Source: Pelagibacterium montanilacus (GTDB taxonomy: Bacteria > Pseudomonadota > Alphaproteobacteria > Rhizobiales > Devosiaceae). Taken from it: 64,000 nucleotides of DNA. The position numbers and the translations under genes are program-made. The stretch lies in NCBI RefSeq assembly GCF_003992665.1, contig NZ_RZMX01000014.1, forward strand, positions 306,039 through 370,038, written 5' to 3'. Positions 28,285 through 37,833 of the stretch are shown here, piece after piece. The notes beneath the pieces are model-generated. The model was not told the origin of the DNA. It made no database searches and worked only from the letters and a program-made list of their open reading frames with translations. Position 1 is the first letter of the stretch. Each line of letters opens with the position of its first letter.

Positions 28285-31200
28285 TCAGTGGAGCCGCACA
28301 TCCTCAATGCCCGTTACGGTCTTGAGCATGCCTGCAAGCTGGGGCGTGATCTTGAACTGGCCCTTGAGCTCCATCTCGTACTCGCGCTCACCGCCGTGCC
28401 CGGTCAATACCAGGCTCACCACGCCATCGCCGCCGCGCTTGAGCTGGTCCCTGATCGAGGGCAGACAGCGCGGATCGGCGGCAAAGATGGTCAGCCTCTG
28501 GCCGAGCCGGTCCACCGATTTCTCCAGAGGCTCAGCCTTGAGCAGCCGGAGCCGCACCCCGTCGGGGCGTGAATCCGCGCCAACCTCGAGAATGACGGAA
28601 TTGCCCTTCTCGAGCAGATGCCCGTAGCTCTCGATTTCCTCGGAAAACGCGATGCACTCATATGATCCGCTGGGGTCCGAAAACATCATGATGGCCATGG
28701 TCGAGCCCTTGCGGGTCTTGCGGTCCTGCCGGGAGACCAGCGTTCCTGCCAGCCGGCCGGCCACGGCGCCATTGCGCGCCGCCTTCTCGAACATGGCCCA
28801 CTGCTGAACGCGCAGCCGGTCAAAAAGCGTCACGTAGTCATCGAGCGGATGGGCGGAGAGATAGAACCCGATCGCGGAATGCTCGCGGGCCAGCCGCTCG
28901 GTGAGATCCCAGAACGCAACGTTCTCGGGCAGCACGATCGTGCTGGCCTGGTCGCCAGCGAACATATCCACGATCCCGTCGGCACGTCCCGAGGTCTCGC
29001 GCTGGGCGGTGCTGATGATTGCGTCCGCGACCGCCGAGACCTGTTCCCTGCGTCGTACCATCTCGTCGAAGGCGCCGGCATTGATCAGCGTATCGAGGGT
29101 GCGCTTGTTGATGATCCTGGGATCGATCCGACGCGCGAAATCGGCGAGGTCGGCAAACGGGCGCTCTCCCCTCACCTCAACGATGTGTTCGGCGACTTGG
29201 CGCCCCACGCCCTTGACGGCACACAGCGAATAGAGAATGCGGCCCTCGTGCACCGAGAAGTCGGCCTGGGAGCGATTGATGCAGGGGGGCACGATCTCGA
29301 TCCCCATCCGCTCCGCCTCGCTCTTGAAGTCGTTGAGCTTGTCGGTATTGCCCATGTCCAGCGTCATGGACGCGGCAAGGAACTCGGTCGGGTGATGGGT
29401 CTTGAGATAGCCGGTCTGGTAGGATACCCAGGCATAGGCGGCCGAGTGGCTCTTGTTGAACCCGTAATTGGCGAACTTGGCCAGGAGGTCGAAGATCGTA
29501 TCGGCCAGGGCCGGCTTGATCCCGTTGCGCTCGGCTCCTTCCTGGAAGCGGACGCGCTGGGTATCCATCTCCGCCTTGATCTTCTTGCCCATGGCCCGGC
29601 GGAGCATGTCGGCCTCACCCAGCGAGTAGCCCGAGAGAAGCTGGGCGATCTGCATCACCTGCTCCTGATAGACGATGATCCCATACGTCTCGTCGAGCAC
29701 GGTGCGGAGCGCTTCGTGGGGATAGGTGACCTTCTCGCGCCCGTGCTTTCTGTCGATGAAGCTCGGGATGTTGTCCATCGGCCCGGGCCGATAGAGCGCG
29801 TTCATGGCGATCAAATCCTCGATCCGGTCGGGCTTGAGCTCGACCAGGGCGCGCCGCATCCCCGGACTTTCAAACTGGAAGATGCCGAAGGTGTCGCCCC
29901 GGGCGTAGAGCTTGTAGGTCTCGGCGTCCTCGAGCGGAATGGCATCGATGTCGATCTCGATGCCCTTCTTGGCGACCATCTCGACCGCATAGCGGATCGT
30001 GGTCAGCGTCTTGAGCCCCAGAAAGTCGAATTTGACGAGGCCGGCCGGCTCCACCCATTTCAGATTGTACTGGGTGACCGGCATGTCCGAACGCGGGTCG
30101 CGATAGAGCGGCAGCAGCTCATGGAGCGGCCTGTCGCCAATCACGATGCCGGCAGCGTGGGTCGATGCGTGCCGGTAAAGCCCCTCGAGCTTGCCCGCGA
30201 TCCTGAGCAGCTCGGCTACCGTCTCGTCCTCGTCGCGCATCATCTGAAGGCGCGGCTCGCCGTCTATGGCCTGGGCGAGCGTTACCGGGCTGGCGGGATT
30301 GTTGGGCACGAGCTTGCAGATGCGATCAACCTGCCCATAGGGCATCTGCAGCACCCGGCCGACATCGCGCAGCGCCGCGCGCGGCTGCAGCGTTCCGAAG
30401 GTGATGATCTGGGCGACCTGATCCTCGCCATACTTGTTCTGAACGTAGCGAATGACCTCTTCGCGCCGCTCCTGGCAGAAGTCGATGTCGAAGTCGGGCA
30501 TCGACACGCGCTCGGGATTGAGAAAGCGCTCGAACAGAAGATTGTAGCGCAGCGGATCGAGATCGGTAATCGTCAGCGCGTAGGCCACCAGTGACCCCGC
30601 ACCCGAACCGCGGCCTGGCCCTACGGGAATTCCCTTGGCCTTGGACCACTTGATAAAGTCCGCGACGATAAGAAAGTAGCCGGGAAACTTCATGTCCCGG
30701 ATGATCTTGATCTCGTGCTCGAGCCGGTCGGCATATTCCTCGGGCGTGCGGCCCGGTGCAAGCCCGTAGGCATTGATGCGCTCGGCCAGTCCCTCACGCG
30801 CCTGCCGGGCCAGTTCCTCGCCTTCGGCGAAGACGGCCTCTTCTTCTGTCTGATCGGCTGCGGCAGCGAATTTGGGCAGGATCGGATCGAGTTCTCGGGG
30901 CCGGAACGCCACCCGTTGGGCAATCTCGACAGTGTTCTCGATGGCTTCGGGCAAATCCTCGAACAACGCCATCATCTCGGCGCGGGACTTGAAATAGTGC
31001 TGGTCGGACAGTCGCCGACGCTCGGTCTGGGCGACCACGGATCCCGAGGCGATGGCGAGCAACGCATCGTGGGAATCGTAGTCATCCCCGGCCGGGAAAT
31101 AGGGCTCGTTGGTCGCAACGAGCGGGATGCCGAGACGATAGGCAAGATCGACGAGGCGGGGCTCGACACTCTGCTCGATCGGCCGGCCATGCCGCTGCAA

Positions 31201-31731
31201 CTCGATATAGAGCCGATCGCCGAACACCGCGTGCAGCGCATCGAGGCGCGCCTGAGCCTGGACATTGAGTCCGGCTGCCAGATAGGGGTCGATCGCGCCC
31301 TCCGGCCCCCCTGTCAGGCAGATGATACCTTCCGCCGCGCCCTCAGTGAGCCACCGGAACAGCGCCTGGGGCCGCCCTGCCCCGGATTCGAGATAAGCGC
31401 GACTCACCAGCGTGGAGAGATTGGAAAATCCCTTCTCGTCCGCCGCGATCAAGACGAGCGTGCCCTTGCCCAGATTGATCCGGTCGCTGGGCTTGTCCTC
31501 TTCGAGCTCGAAATCGATCACCAGTTCGCAACCGATGATCGGCTGGATGCCCTTGCCGGAGGCCTTCGAAGAGAACTCTAGCGCGCCGAACAGGTTCGAG
31601 GTGTCGGCTATGCCGATGGCGGGCTGCCCGTCCTTAGCGGCGAGATCGAGGATCTTGGCGAGCGGAAGCGCGCCCTCGAGCAGCGAATAGGACGAGTGGA
31701 TATGAAGATGGATGAAACCCGGACCAGACAT
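28285..31731 (-). CDS. dnaE: DNA polymerase III alpha subunit
   Basis: Catalytic subunit of the replicative polymerase. The 1148-residue protein has the N-terminal PHP domain (FIHLHIHSSYSLLEG), palm-domain aspartates in MPDFDIDFCQERR, the PHP/palm segment GPGRGSGAGSLVAYAL, the finger region with YQEQVMQIAQLLSGY and NYGFNKSHSAAYA, and a C-terminal OB-fold region with TRKGSTMAIMMFSD. This is the DnaE1 length and order, not the ImuC/DnaE2 mutagenesis type. A 32-codon ORF lies 80 nt upstream on the same strand. Confidence 0.98.
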   Translation of the reverse strand: MSGPGFIHLHIHSSYSLLEGALPLAKILDLAAKDGQPAIGIADTSNLFGALEFSSKASGKGIQPIIGCELVIDFELEEDKPSDRINLGKGTLVLIAADEKGFSNLSTLVSRAYLESGAGRPQALFRWLTEGAAEGIICLTGGPEGAIDPYLAAGLNVQAQARLDALHAVFGDRLYIELQRHGRPIEQSVEPRLVDLAYRLGIPLVATNEPYFPAGDDYDSHDALLAIASGSVVAQTERRRLSDQHYFKSRAEMMALFEDLPEAIENTVEIAQRVAFRPRELDPILPKFAAAADQTEEEAVFAEGEELARQAREGLAERINAYGLAPGRTPEEYADRLEHEIKIIRDMKFPGYFLIVADFIKWSKAKGIPVGPGRGSGAGSLVAYALTITDLDPLRYNLLFERFLNPERVSMPDFDIDFCQERREEVIRYVQNKYGEDQVAQIITFGTLQPRAALRDVGRVLQMPYGQVDRICKLVPNNPASPVTLAQAIDGEPRLQMMRDEDETVAELLRIAGKLEGLYRHASTHAAGIVIGDRPLHELLPLYRDPRSDMPVTQYNLKWVEPAGLVKFDFLGLKTLTTIRYAVEMVAKKGIEIDIDAIPLEDAETYKLYARGDTFGIFQFESPGMRRALVELKPDRIEDLIAMNALYRPGPMDNIPSFIDRKHGREKVTYPHEALRTVLDETYGIIVYQEQVMQIAQLLSGYSLGEADMLRRAMGKKIKAEMDTQRVRFQEGAERNGIKPALADTIFDLLAKFANYGFNKSHSAAYAWVSYQTGYLKTHHPTEFLAASMTLDMGNTDKLNDFKSEAERMGIEIVPPCINRSQADFSVHEGRILYSLCAVKGVGRQVAEHIVEVRGERPFADLADFARRIDPRIINKRTLDTLINAGAFDEMVRRREQVSAVADAIISTAQRETSGRADGIVDMFAGDQASTIVLPENVAFWDLTERLAREHSAIGFYLSAHPLDDYVTLFDRLRVQQWAMFEKAARNGAVAGRLAGTLVSRQDRKTRKGSTMAIMMFSDPSGSYECIAFSEEIESYGHLLEKGNSVILEVGADSRPDGVRLRLLKAEPLEKSVDRLGQRLTIFAADPRCLPSIRDQLKRGGDGVVSLVLTGHGGEREYEMELKGQFKITPQLAGMLKTVTGIEDVRLH

Positions 31732-31811
31732 GTCCCTACCTTATCGGAACGTTTGTGCCATCTGCGGCACGACCGCACCACCCCGAACGGGCCTTGTTCA
31801 CAGAATGCGAG

Positions 31812-31910
31812 TCACGCGAGATAGGCAAGCATGTCCACATAAGCCAGCGTTGCGGCGCCAAAGGCGGTGAGCGAGATCAGAGCCAGAACGTCCTTCACGA
31901 ACATGAGCAT
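31812..31910 (-). CDS. 32-residue single-helix membrane peptide upstream of dnaE
   Basis: Short ORF reading MLMFVKDVLALISLT then AFGAATLAYVDMLAYLA. Nearly the whole length is one hydrophobic helix with a Lys near the start and two Asp. A textbook ribosome site AGGAGG lies 5 nt before the ATG, and a good promoter ends about 30 nt further up, so I believe it is translated. I do not recognise the family. The size and layout recall SOS peptides such as SidA or TisB, but no sequence similarity is claimed. It could also act as a leader for dnaE. Confidence 0.6.
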   Translation of the reverse strand: MLMFVKDVLALISLTAFGAATLAYVDMLAYLA

Positions 31911-31945
31911 GGAAGCCTCCTCGGGATCAATGTTGCTATTTCGTT

Positions 31946-31974
31946 CTTATACGATCCTGTTTTGTTCCTGTCCA
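31946..31974 (-). promoter_or_regulatory. Promoter with embedded SOS-like box
   Basis: On the minus strand TGGACA (31969-31974) and TATAAG (31946-31951) are 17 nt apart. The spacer contains GAACAAAACAGGATC (31953-31967), which matches the GAAC-N7-GAAC LexA box with one mismatch in the second half. It would drive the 32-codon ORF and possibly dnaE. Confidence 0.5.
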
Positions 31975-32114
31975 CACTTTCCACAGCGTCAGCCGGCGCT
32001 GGGTTAACAAATGGTTCTGAGCGTTTGGACCGTTTACGGGATGCGTGCCAGCGCCCCGCGATCATTGATCGCGGAGATCCCGCGGCCCGGAAATCAGGCC
32101 ATCGGATTGGTGCA

Positions 32115-32804
32115 TCAAAGCGTGGCGGGGACGATCCTGCCGTCTTCGATGGTCACGATCCGGTCGGTCTTGCGGGCCAGTTCGTGATTGTGCGTGGCGA
32201 TCAGGCACCCCGCATCGTTTGCGGCGATCAGGCTTGAGAGGGCCAGGAACACCTTTTCGCTGGTCGTGGGATCGAGATTGCCCGTCGGCTCGTCTGCCAG
32301 GATGATGTCGGGCGAATTGGCCGCCGCCCGGGCGATGGCTACGCGCTGCTGCTCGCCACCCGAGAGTTCGGCGGGACGGTGATTGGCCCTTGGGGCGAGC
32401 CCCATGGTCTCGAGCAAATCCATGGCCTTGGCGTGTGCGGCCTTTTCGGTCTGGCCCGCGATCAGTTGCGGCATCACCACGTTCTCGAGCGCACTGAACT
32501 CTGGCAGCAGGTGATGGAACTGGTAGACATAGCCGATCCGGTGCCGGCGCATCATGGTGCGCTGGCGCTCGGACAGCGTGGATGTTGTCTCGCCGCAGAT
32601 CATGACTTCGCCTCCGCTCGGGCGCTCGAGCAATCCGCAGATGTGAAGGAGAGTCGATTTTCCGGCGCCGGACGGGGCGACGAGCGCCACCCTTTCGCCG
32701 CGCCCGATGGTCAACCCCGCCCCGCGCAGCACGGAGATGGCCATCTCCCCTTCGCCATAGGTCTTGTCGACGCCCGAAAGCGTCAGCAGCGGTTCGCTAC
32801 TCAT
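32115..32804 (-). CDS. lolD: Lipoprotein-releasing ABC transporter ATPase LolD
   Basis: Powers extraction of outer-membrane lipoproteins from the inner membrane to LolA. The 229 residues have Walker A as APSGAGKST, the signature [14 protein letters not shown], Walker [13 protein letters not shown] and the switch His in IATHNHELA. It overlaps the lolC 3' end by 8 bp and so is translated with it. Confidence 0.96.
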   Translation of the reverse strand: MSSEPLLTLSGVDKTYGEGEMAISVLRGAGLTIGRGERVALVAPSGAGKSTLLHICGLLERPSGGEVMICGETTSTLSERQRTMMRRHRIGYVYQFHHLLPEFSALENVVMPQLIAGQTEKAAHAKAMDLLETMGLAPRANHRPAELSGGEQQRVAIARAAANSPDIILADEPTGNLDPTTSEKVFLALSSLIAANDAGCLIATHNHELARKTDRIVTIEDGRIVPATL

Positions 32805-34164
32805 AGCGCAGGGCCTCCACGGGATCGTATTGGGCAGCCCGCCAGGCCGGGTAGAGCGTGGCGAGGAACGAGAGCCCCAGCGCCATCGCCAGCACCACGG
32901 TCACCTCCACCGGATCCACCCGCGAGGGCAGCGAGGAGAGCAGGAAGACTTCGGGCGGGAAGAGCGCGAAGCCCAGGATCTCCGACACCCATGAGCGGAT
33001 CGATTCCGCGTTGAGCGCAAGGATGACCCCCAGCGCAAACCCGACAAGGGTCCCCACCGTGCCGATGGCAGTCCCGGTCATGCAGAATATGCGCATGATC
33101 GAGCCGCGTGTGGCCCCCATGGTTCGGAGCACCGCGATATCGGCACCCTTGTCCTTGACCAGCATCACGAGGCTGGAAATGATGTTGAATGCGGCCACCA
33201 GCACGATCATCGAGAGGATGGTGAACATCACCACCCGTTCCACCTGCAGGGCCGAGAAGAACGTTTCGTTGCGCCGCTGCCAGTCGGTGAAGATCAACGG
33301 CCGGCCGGCCGCCTGCTCGAGTCGGGTGCGGATCTGGCTGGTGGAATCGGGATCGGCGAGGAACACCTCCACTGCGGTTGCCTGATAGCGCCGCTCATAG
33401 GCCTCGTCGATTTCCTCGTCAGTGGCATCGAGCGGGAGGTCGTCATACCCCTCGCGCAATTCGTCGGTGTAGAGCCGGAAATAATCCTGCGCCTGGTCGA
33501 TGGGCATGAAGACGAACAGGCTGTCGAATTCGACCATGCCGACATTGAAGATGACGTTGACCGGATAGGACCGGATCTGTGGCGTCGAGCCGAAGGGCGT
33601 GCGCGAGCCTTCCGGCGATACGATGGTGATCGCATCGCCCACCACCAGCCCGAGCTGCTGGGCCATGCGCTCGCCGATCGCCACCCCCTCGACGTCGTCC
33701 CAATCGTCCCAGCCGCCCTGCACCGTGCTGTTGTAGAGCAGCGGCAGCTTCTGGATATCGTCGAGGGTCATGCCGCGCACCGCGGCGCCGGCCGAATTGT
33801 ATGGCCCCGATGCCAGGGCCTGGCCCTCCACAAAGGCCACGGCGCTGATCACCCCGTCGACTTCCTCGAGCCGGACGACGACATCCTCGTAGTCGGTGAA
33901 GGTCTGGTCCACGGGTAGTGCGGTGAAATGGCCGTTCAGCCCAAGGATCTTGGTCAGCAGCTCGTCCCGAAATCCGTTCATCACGCTCATCACCACGATC
34001 AGCGTGGCAACGCCGATAGCAATGCCGATCATGGTCAGCATCGCAATCACGGAGATGAACGTATCGCGGCGCCGGGCGCGCAGGTAGCGCCCAGCGACCA
34101 TGAACTCGAGTCGCGAAAATGGTCCTGCGCCGCGCTCCTTGCGCAAAGGGGCTGAGCCGCTCAC
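32797..34164 (-). CDS. lolC: Lipoprotein-releasing ABC transporter permease (LolC/E family)
   Basis: Membrane partner of LolD. The 455-residue protein has an N-terminal membrane helix after [19 protein letters not shown], a large periplasmic domain (about residues 55-270) and three C-terminal helices of the FtsX-like domain. Only one permease gene is present here; many alphaproteobacteria use a single LolF-type homodimer, which fits. It overlaps proS by 4 bp upstream. Confidence 0.94.
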   Translation of the reverse strand: MSGSAPLRKERGAGPFSRLEFMVAGRYLRARRRDTFISVIAMLTMIGIAIGVATLIVVMSVMNGFRDELLTKILGLNGHFTALPVDQTFTDYEDVVVRLEEVDGVISAVAFVEGQALASGPYNSAGAAVRGMTLDDIQKLPLLYNSTVQGGWDDWDDVEGVAIGERMAQQLGLVVGDAITIVSPEGSRTPFGSTPQIRSYPVNVIFNVGMVEFDSLFVFMPIDQAQDYFRLYTDELREGYDDLPLDATDEEIDEAYERRYQATAVEVFLADPDSTSQIRTRLEQAAGRPLIFTDWQRRNETFFSALQVERVVMFTILSMIVLVAAFNIISSLVMLVKDKGADIAVLRTMGATRGSIMRIFCMTGTAIGTVGTLVGFALGVILALNAESIRSWVSEILGFALFPPEVFLLSSLPSRVDPVEVTVVLAMALGLSFLATLYPAWRAAQYDPVEALRYE

Positions 34165-35510
34165 GCCGTCAGCCTGCGCTCGGGTTCGATCAGACCCTTG
34201 AGGCGCGATACGGCATCCTCAATGCCGATGGTCTCGCGCTCGCCGCTCTTGCGGTGCTTGATCTCGACCTCGCCCGCCGACAGGCCGCGCGGCCCTACGA
34301 TGAGCTGGAAGGGGATACCGATGAGGTCGGCGGTCGCGAACTTGCCGCCGGCCCCGGTTTGCCGGTCGTCGTAGATCACCTCGATGCCGGCGGCCTCAAG
34401 CTGGCCGTAGAGCTTCTCATTGGCCGCGTCGCACTGGGCGTCGCCGGATTTCAGGTTGATCAGCGCCACCTCGAAAGGTGCCACGCTGACGGGCCAGATG
34501 ATCCCGCTCTCGTCGTGGCTGGCTTCGATGATCGCGGGCACGATCCGGGTGGGGCCGATCCCGTACGATCCCATGTGCACGGGCACGTCCTTGCCGTCGG
34601 GCCCGGTCACGGTTGCGCCCATGGGCTCGGAATATTTGGTGCCGAAGTAGAACACCTGCCCCACCTCTATACCGCGGGCGGCAATCTGCTTGTCCTGGGG
34701 CACCTTGGAGGCGAATTCGGTCTCCTCGTGCATGTCCTCGGTCGCCGAATAGAGCGAAGTCCAGTCCGCCACAATGGGCGAGAGATCGCCGTCGAAATCG
34801 GTATCGGGCCCGGGGATCGGCTTGTCGAGCAGGTCGGCATGGCAAAATACGCCGCTCTCGCCGGTCTCGGCCAGCACGATGAATTCGTGGCTCAGGTCAC
34901 CGCCGATCGGTCCGGTTTCGGCGCGCATGGGGATCGCGACGAGGCCCATGCGGTGATAGGTGCGCAGATAGGCCACGAACATCCGGTTGTAAGCCCGGAC
35001 TGCCGCGTCCTTGTCCACGTCGAACGAATAGGCGTCCTTCATGAGGAACTCGCGGCTGCGCATGGTGCCGAAGCGCGGCCGGATCTCGTCGCGGAATTTC
35101 CACTGGATATGGTAGAGGTTGAGCGGCAGATCCTTGTAGGAGCGCACGAAGGTCCGGAAGATGTGGGTGATCATCTCCTCATTGGTCGGACCATAGAGCA
35201 TGTCGCGCTCGTTGCGGTCCTGCATGCGCAGCATTTCCTTGCCATAGTCGTCGTACCGACCGCTCTCGCGCCAGAGATCGGCCGATTGCAGCGTCGGCAT
35301 CAGCAGCTCGATGGCCCCTGCCCGGTTCTGTTCCTGCTCGATGATCGTCTGGATCTTGCGCAGCACCCGGTAGCCAAGCGGCAGCCAGGCATAAAGGCCG
35401 GCGCCCTGCTGGCTGATCATGCCCGCACGCAGCATCAGCCGGTGCGAGATCACTTCAGCTTCCTTGGGCGTTTCCTTGAGGACGGGCAGGAAGTATCTCG
35501 AAAGACGCAT
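34161..35510 (-). CDS. proS: Prolyl-tRNA synthetase (short, alphaproteobacterial type)
   Basis: Charges tRNA-Pro. At 449 residues it lacks the full insertion (editing) domain found in E. coli ProRS (about 570), as is known for alphaproteobacteria, so Ala-tRNA-Pro editing must come from a separate protein. Class II motifs are visible: [14 protein letters not shown] (motif 1), [18 protein letters not shown] (motif 2) and [13 protein letters not shown] (motif 3). The next genes, lolC and lolD, are translationally linked. Confidence 0.97.
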   Translation of the reverse strand: MRLSRYFLPVLKETPKEAEVISHRLMLRAGMISQQGAGLYAWLPLGYRVLRKIQTIIEQEQNRAGAIELLMPTLQSADLWRESGRYDDYGKEMLRMQDRNERDMLYGPTNEEMITHIFRTFVRSYKDLPLNLYHIQWKFRDEIRPRFGTMRSREFLMKDAYSFDVDKDAAVRAYNRMFVAYLRTYHRMGLVAIPMRAETGPIGGDLSHEFIVLAETGESGVFCHADLLDKPIPGPDTDFDGDLSPIVADWTSLYSATEDMHEETEFASKVPQDKQIAARGIEVGQVFYFGTKYSEPMGATVTGPDGKDVPVHMGSYGIGPTRIVPAIIEASHDESGIIWPVSVAPFEVALINLKSGDAQCDAANEKLYGQLEAAGIEVIYDDRQTGAGGKFATADLIGIPFQLIVGPRGLSAGEVEIKHRKSGERETIGIEDAVSRLKGLIEPERRLTA

Positions 35511-35654
35511 GACGACTCCGTTCAGGCAACGACTCGGCCATGAAATGGCCTGTCCAACAAGCGCAAACCACGATCAGCCTGCCAGCGCAAGGTGGCGTTG
35601 GCGTGAAGTTTCATCGCACTGACACAAGTGTGACAAAACAGCGCAAAATTCACT

Positions 35655-35828
35655 TGGCAGACACGGACCGAGTTGGTAGGGTCCGGCCACATAAAGAAGG
35701 CGGGCAATCGAACCGCCAGACGCCGACAACGTCAAGGGAGGAGCACTGGCCGCCCATCTGCGCGCCGTAAGACCAGTGGATTGTCGCGAAACTCATACGA
35801 ATGCAGGGCCTTGGCCCTGCTTTTTTTT
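35655..35828 (+). ncRNA. Candidate structured small RNA (start uncertain)
   Basis: Successive stems are visible on the plus strand: CGGACC/GGTCCG (35664-35685), GGCGG/CCGCC (35699-35717), GACG/CGTC (35719-35733) and CACTGG/CCAGTG (35744-35778), then the terminator hairpin. No protein gene on this strand needs that terminator. No family was recognised, and no convincing promoter was found, so the 5' end is a guess. Confidence 0.35.
35803..35828 (+). terminator. Strong plus-strand rho-independent terminator
   Basis: GCAGGGCC and GGCCCTGC form a perfect 8-bp stem with a TT loop, followed by eight T. It points along the plus strand, opposite to both neighbouring genes. Confidence 0.85.
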
Positions 35829-35836
35829 GTTCTGGA

Positions 35837-36082
35837 TCAGGACCAGTAGGCCTGCAGCCAGGGCGACGACATCCCCCACAGCAGCAGGGCCATGGCCACT
35901 GCCGCAATGAGGGTCGTCGCCAGCAGCTTCTGCCATATCAGGGTGCTCACGGGGGCTCCGGGCTCGGTGCCATCGGTCACCAGCCCGTCCTCGTGCTGCC
36001 CTCTCACACCGAATGGCAGGGTGACGAACAGGCACACCCACCAGACGATGAAATATATGGCGATATAGGTGAAAAGCTGCAT
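35837..36082 (-). CDS. DUF1467 family small membrane protein
   Basis: An 81-residue protein with two membrane helices (about 5-24 and 52-71) and the family segment WWVCLFVTLPFGVRGQHE. DUF1467 proteins of unknown function are typically found between rnj and proS in Hyphomicrobiales, as here. The gene starts 1 nt before the rnj stop codon region and is probably co-transcribed with it. Confidence 0.88.
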   Translation of the reverse strand: MQLFTYIAIYFIVWWVCLFVTLPFGVRGQHEDGLVTDGTEPGAPVSTLIWQKLLATTLIAAVAMALLLWGMSSPWLQAYWS

Positions 36083-36083
36083 C

Positions 36084-37766
36084 TCAGACCTTGTGAACGG
36101 TGACTTTCACGATGGGCTTGCGGCCCCAGACGGCATTGACCTCGGACCGAACGGCGCGCCTGATGGCCTCGGCCAGCCGGCCCGTATCGCCGCGCCGCTT
36201 GCCGGGCATGCTCTTGAACGCCCCATTCGCCGCATCCTTGACCACGTCGAGCAAGGGATCTTCATCATCTTCCAGCTCGGGCAACCCGTCCAGATCGAAC
36301 ATGGGGCCTGAGACGATCTGACCCGCTCCGTTCACCGCGAGCGAGATGACCACCAGTCCGCCCAACGCGAGGCGCCGCCGGTCGCGCACGCGGCTTTCCT
36401 CGGGCGTGCAGAGCAGGTTGCCGTCAAGGTACAGCACGCCGACCGGCACCTCGCCGGGGAAATGCGCTGGCTCGGGGTAGAGCCTGAGCATGTCGCCATT
36501 GCGGATCGAGAACACCTTGCCAATGCCTTGCTCGCGCGCAAACTTGGCGTGTGCTTCGAGATGCATGGGCTCTCCATGCACCGGTACCAACAGATGCGGC
36601 TTGACCCAGTCGTAGAGCTGAGCCAGCTCGCTGCGGCGCGGGTGACCTGAGACGTGCACCACCTCGTCGGCGTTGGTGATGATCTTGACGCCCTTGTCCA
36701 CGAGCGCGTTCTGGATATCGAGAACGCCCTTTTCGTTGCCCGGGATCGCCCAGGACGAGAAGACAGCCCAGTCCCCGGGCGACAGATCGATCACCGGGTG
36801 CGTGCCAGCCGCGATCCTTGCCATTGCCGCCCGCGACTCGCCCTGAGACCCGGTGCACAGCAGCACCACCTTCTCGCGCGGCAGATAGCCGTATTCGTTC
36901 TGGTCGAGGAATGGCGGTATGCCCTCCATCATCCCCAGCTCGCGGGCAATGCCGGCCACCCGGTGGATGGCGCGTCCTGCGGCCACCACCTGCCGGTCGG
37001 CCTTGGCCGCGGCCCGGGCGATCGAAATCATGCGCCCCAGATTGGATGCAAAGATCGTGACGGCCACCCGGTGGGGGGCGCGCGCGATCAGGGCCGCGAG
37101 ATTGTCGGCGATGTCGGATTCCGACGGGCTGACGCCCTCCTTCATGGCATTGGTGCTGTCGCCGATCACTGCCAGCGGCTTGCCCTCTGCACCCAGCGCC
37201 TTGAGGCGCTCGATATCGGTCATGGGCGTGCCCACGGGGCCGTGGTCGATCTTCCAGTCCGCGGTGTGCAGCACCCTGCCCGCCGGCGTATCGATCAGCA
37301 GCGCACCTGTCTCGGGCGCCGAGTGCGACATGGGAATCACCTCGACCGTGAAGTCGCCGAGACTGAAAGGAACGCCTGGCGTGAAGACGGTGACGTCCAC
37401 GTCGTCGACGATCCCGTTCGAAGCCCGCTTGGCCTTGAGCATCGCCTCGCAGAACCGCGATGCATAGACGGGTTTGTCAAATGTCGGCCACAGATCGAGC
37501 ACCGCGCCGTAATGGTCCTCATGGGCGTGGGTGATTACCAGCCCGACGATACGGTCGGCTTCCTCCTCGAGAAACCGCGTGTCGGGCATGATCAGCTCGA
37601 TCCCCGGCAGGTCGGGACCGCCGAAGGTCACGCCGCAATCCACCACCAGCCATTGCCGATCGTGCGCGGGACCGAAGCCGTACAGCCCCATATTCATCCC
37701 GATCTCGCCTACGCCCCCGAGCGGCACGAACACCAGTTCAGCGTCCTTGTTGTCAGTTCCAGCCAT
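36084..37766 (-). CDS. rnj: Ribonuclease J
   Basis: Endo- and 5'-exoribonuclease in RNA maturation and decay. The 560-residue protein, started at MAGTDNKDAELVFVPLGG, has the metallo-beta-lactamase motif THAHEDHYGAV, HTADWKIDHGP, the beta-CASP region with GSQGESRAAMARI, HVSGHPRRSEL and the VPVHGEPMHLEAH metal-site histidines, and a C-terminal domain. It follows birA and precedes DUF1467. Confidence 0.97.
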   Translation of the reverse strand: MAGTDNKDAELVFVPLGGVGEIGMNMGLYGFGPAHDRQWLVVDCGVTFGGPDLPGIELIMPDTRFLEEEADRIVGLVITHAHEDHYGAVLDLWPTFDKPVYASRFCEAMLKAKRASNGIVDDVDVTVFTPGVPFSLGDFTVEVIPMSHSAPETGALLIDTPAGRVLHTADWKIDHGPVGTPMTDIERLKALGAEGKPLAVIGDSTNAMKEGVSPSESDIADNLAALIARAPHRVAVTIFASNLGRMISIARAAAKADRQVVAAGRAIHRVAGIARELGMMEGIPPFLDQNEYGYLPREKVVLLCTGSQGESRAAMARIAAGTHPVIDLSPGDWAVFSSWAIPGNEKGVLDIQNALVDKGVKIITNADEVVHVSGHPRRSELAQLYDWVKPHLLVPVHGEPMHLEAHAKFAREQGIGKVFSIRNGDMLRLYPEPAHFPGEVPVGVLYLDGNLLCTPEESRVRDRRRLALGGLVVISLAVNGAGQIVSGPMFDLDGLPELEDDEDPLLDVVKDAANGAFKSMPGKRRGDTGRLAEAIRRAVRSEVNAVWGRKPIVKVTVHKV

Positions 37767-37833
37767 GAATCCTCTTCTCGGCGCGGGATCCATATCCCGC
37801 CGCCGCTTTTCGTGTGTCTAAAGCTGAGCCAGG

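Larger units (their letters stand above)
35511..35836. other. 326-bp intergenic region between DUF1467 gene and proS
   Basis: No convincing gene. Both neighbours are on the minus strand. The right half holds a run of small stem-loops and ends in a strong plus-strand terminator. The left half contains the imperfect palindrome TGACACAAGTGTGACA (about 35625-35640), which may belong to the proS promoter. Confidence 0.7.

Noticed and set aside
31785..31799. GAACGGGCCTTGTTC between the small ORF and dnaE as a further SOS box
   Set aside because: It is an inverted GAAC-N7-GTTC, not the direct repeat GTTC-N7-GTTC used by alphaproteobacterial LexA.
35650..35907. 85-codon minus-strand frame and a tRNA-like GGCGGTTCGATT segment near 35700
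   Set aside because: The frame spans the terminator and overlaps the DUF1467 gene; the T-loop-like segment lacks a 7-nt loop with 5-bp stem and no cloverleaf can be drawn.
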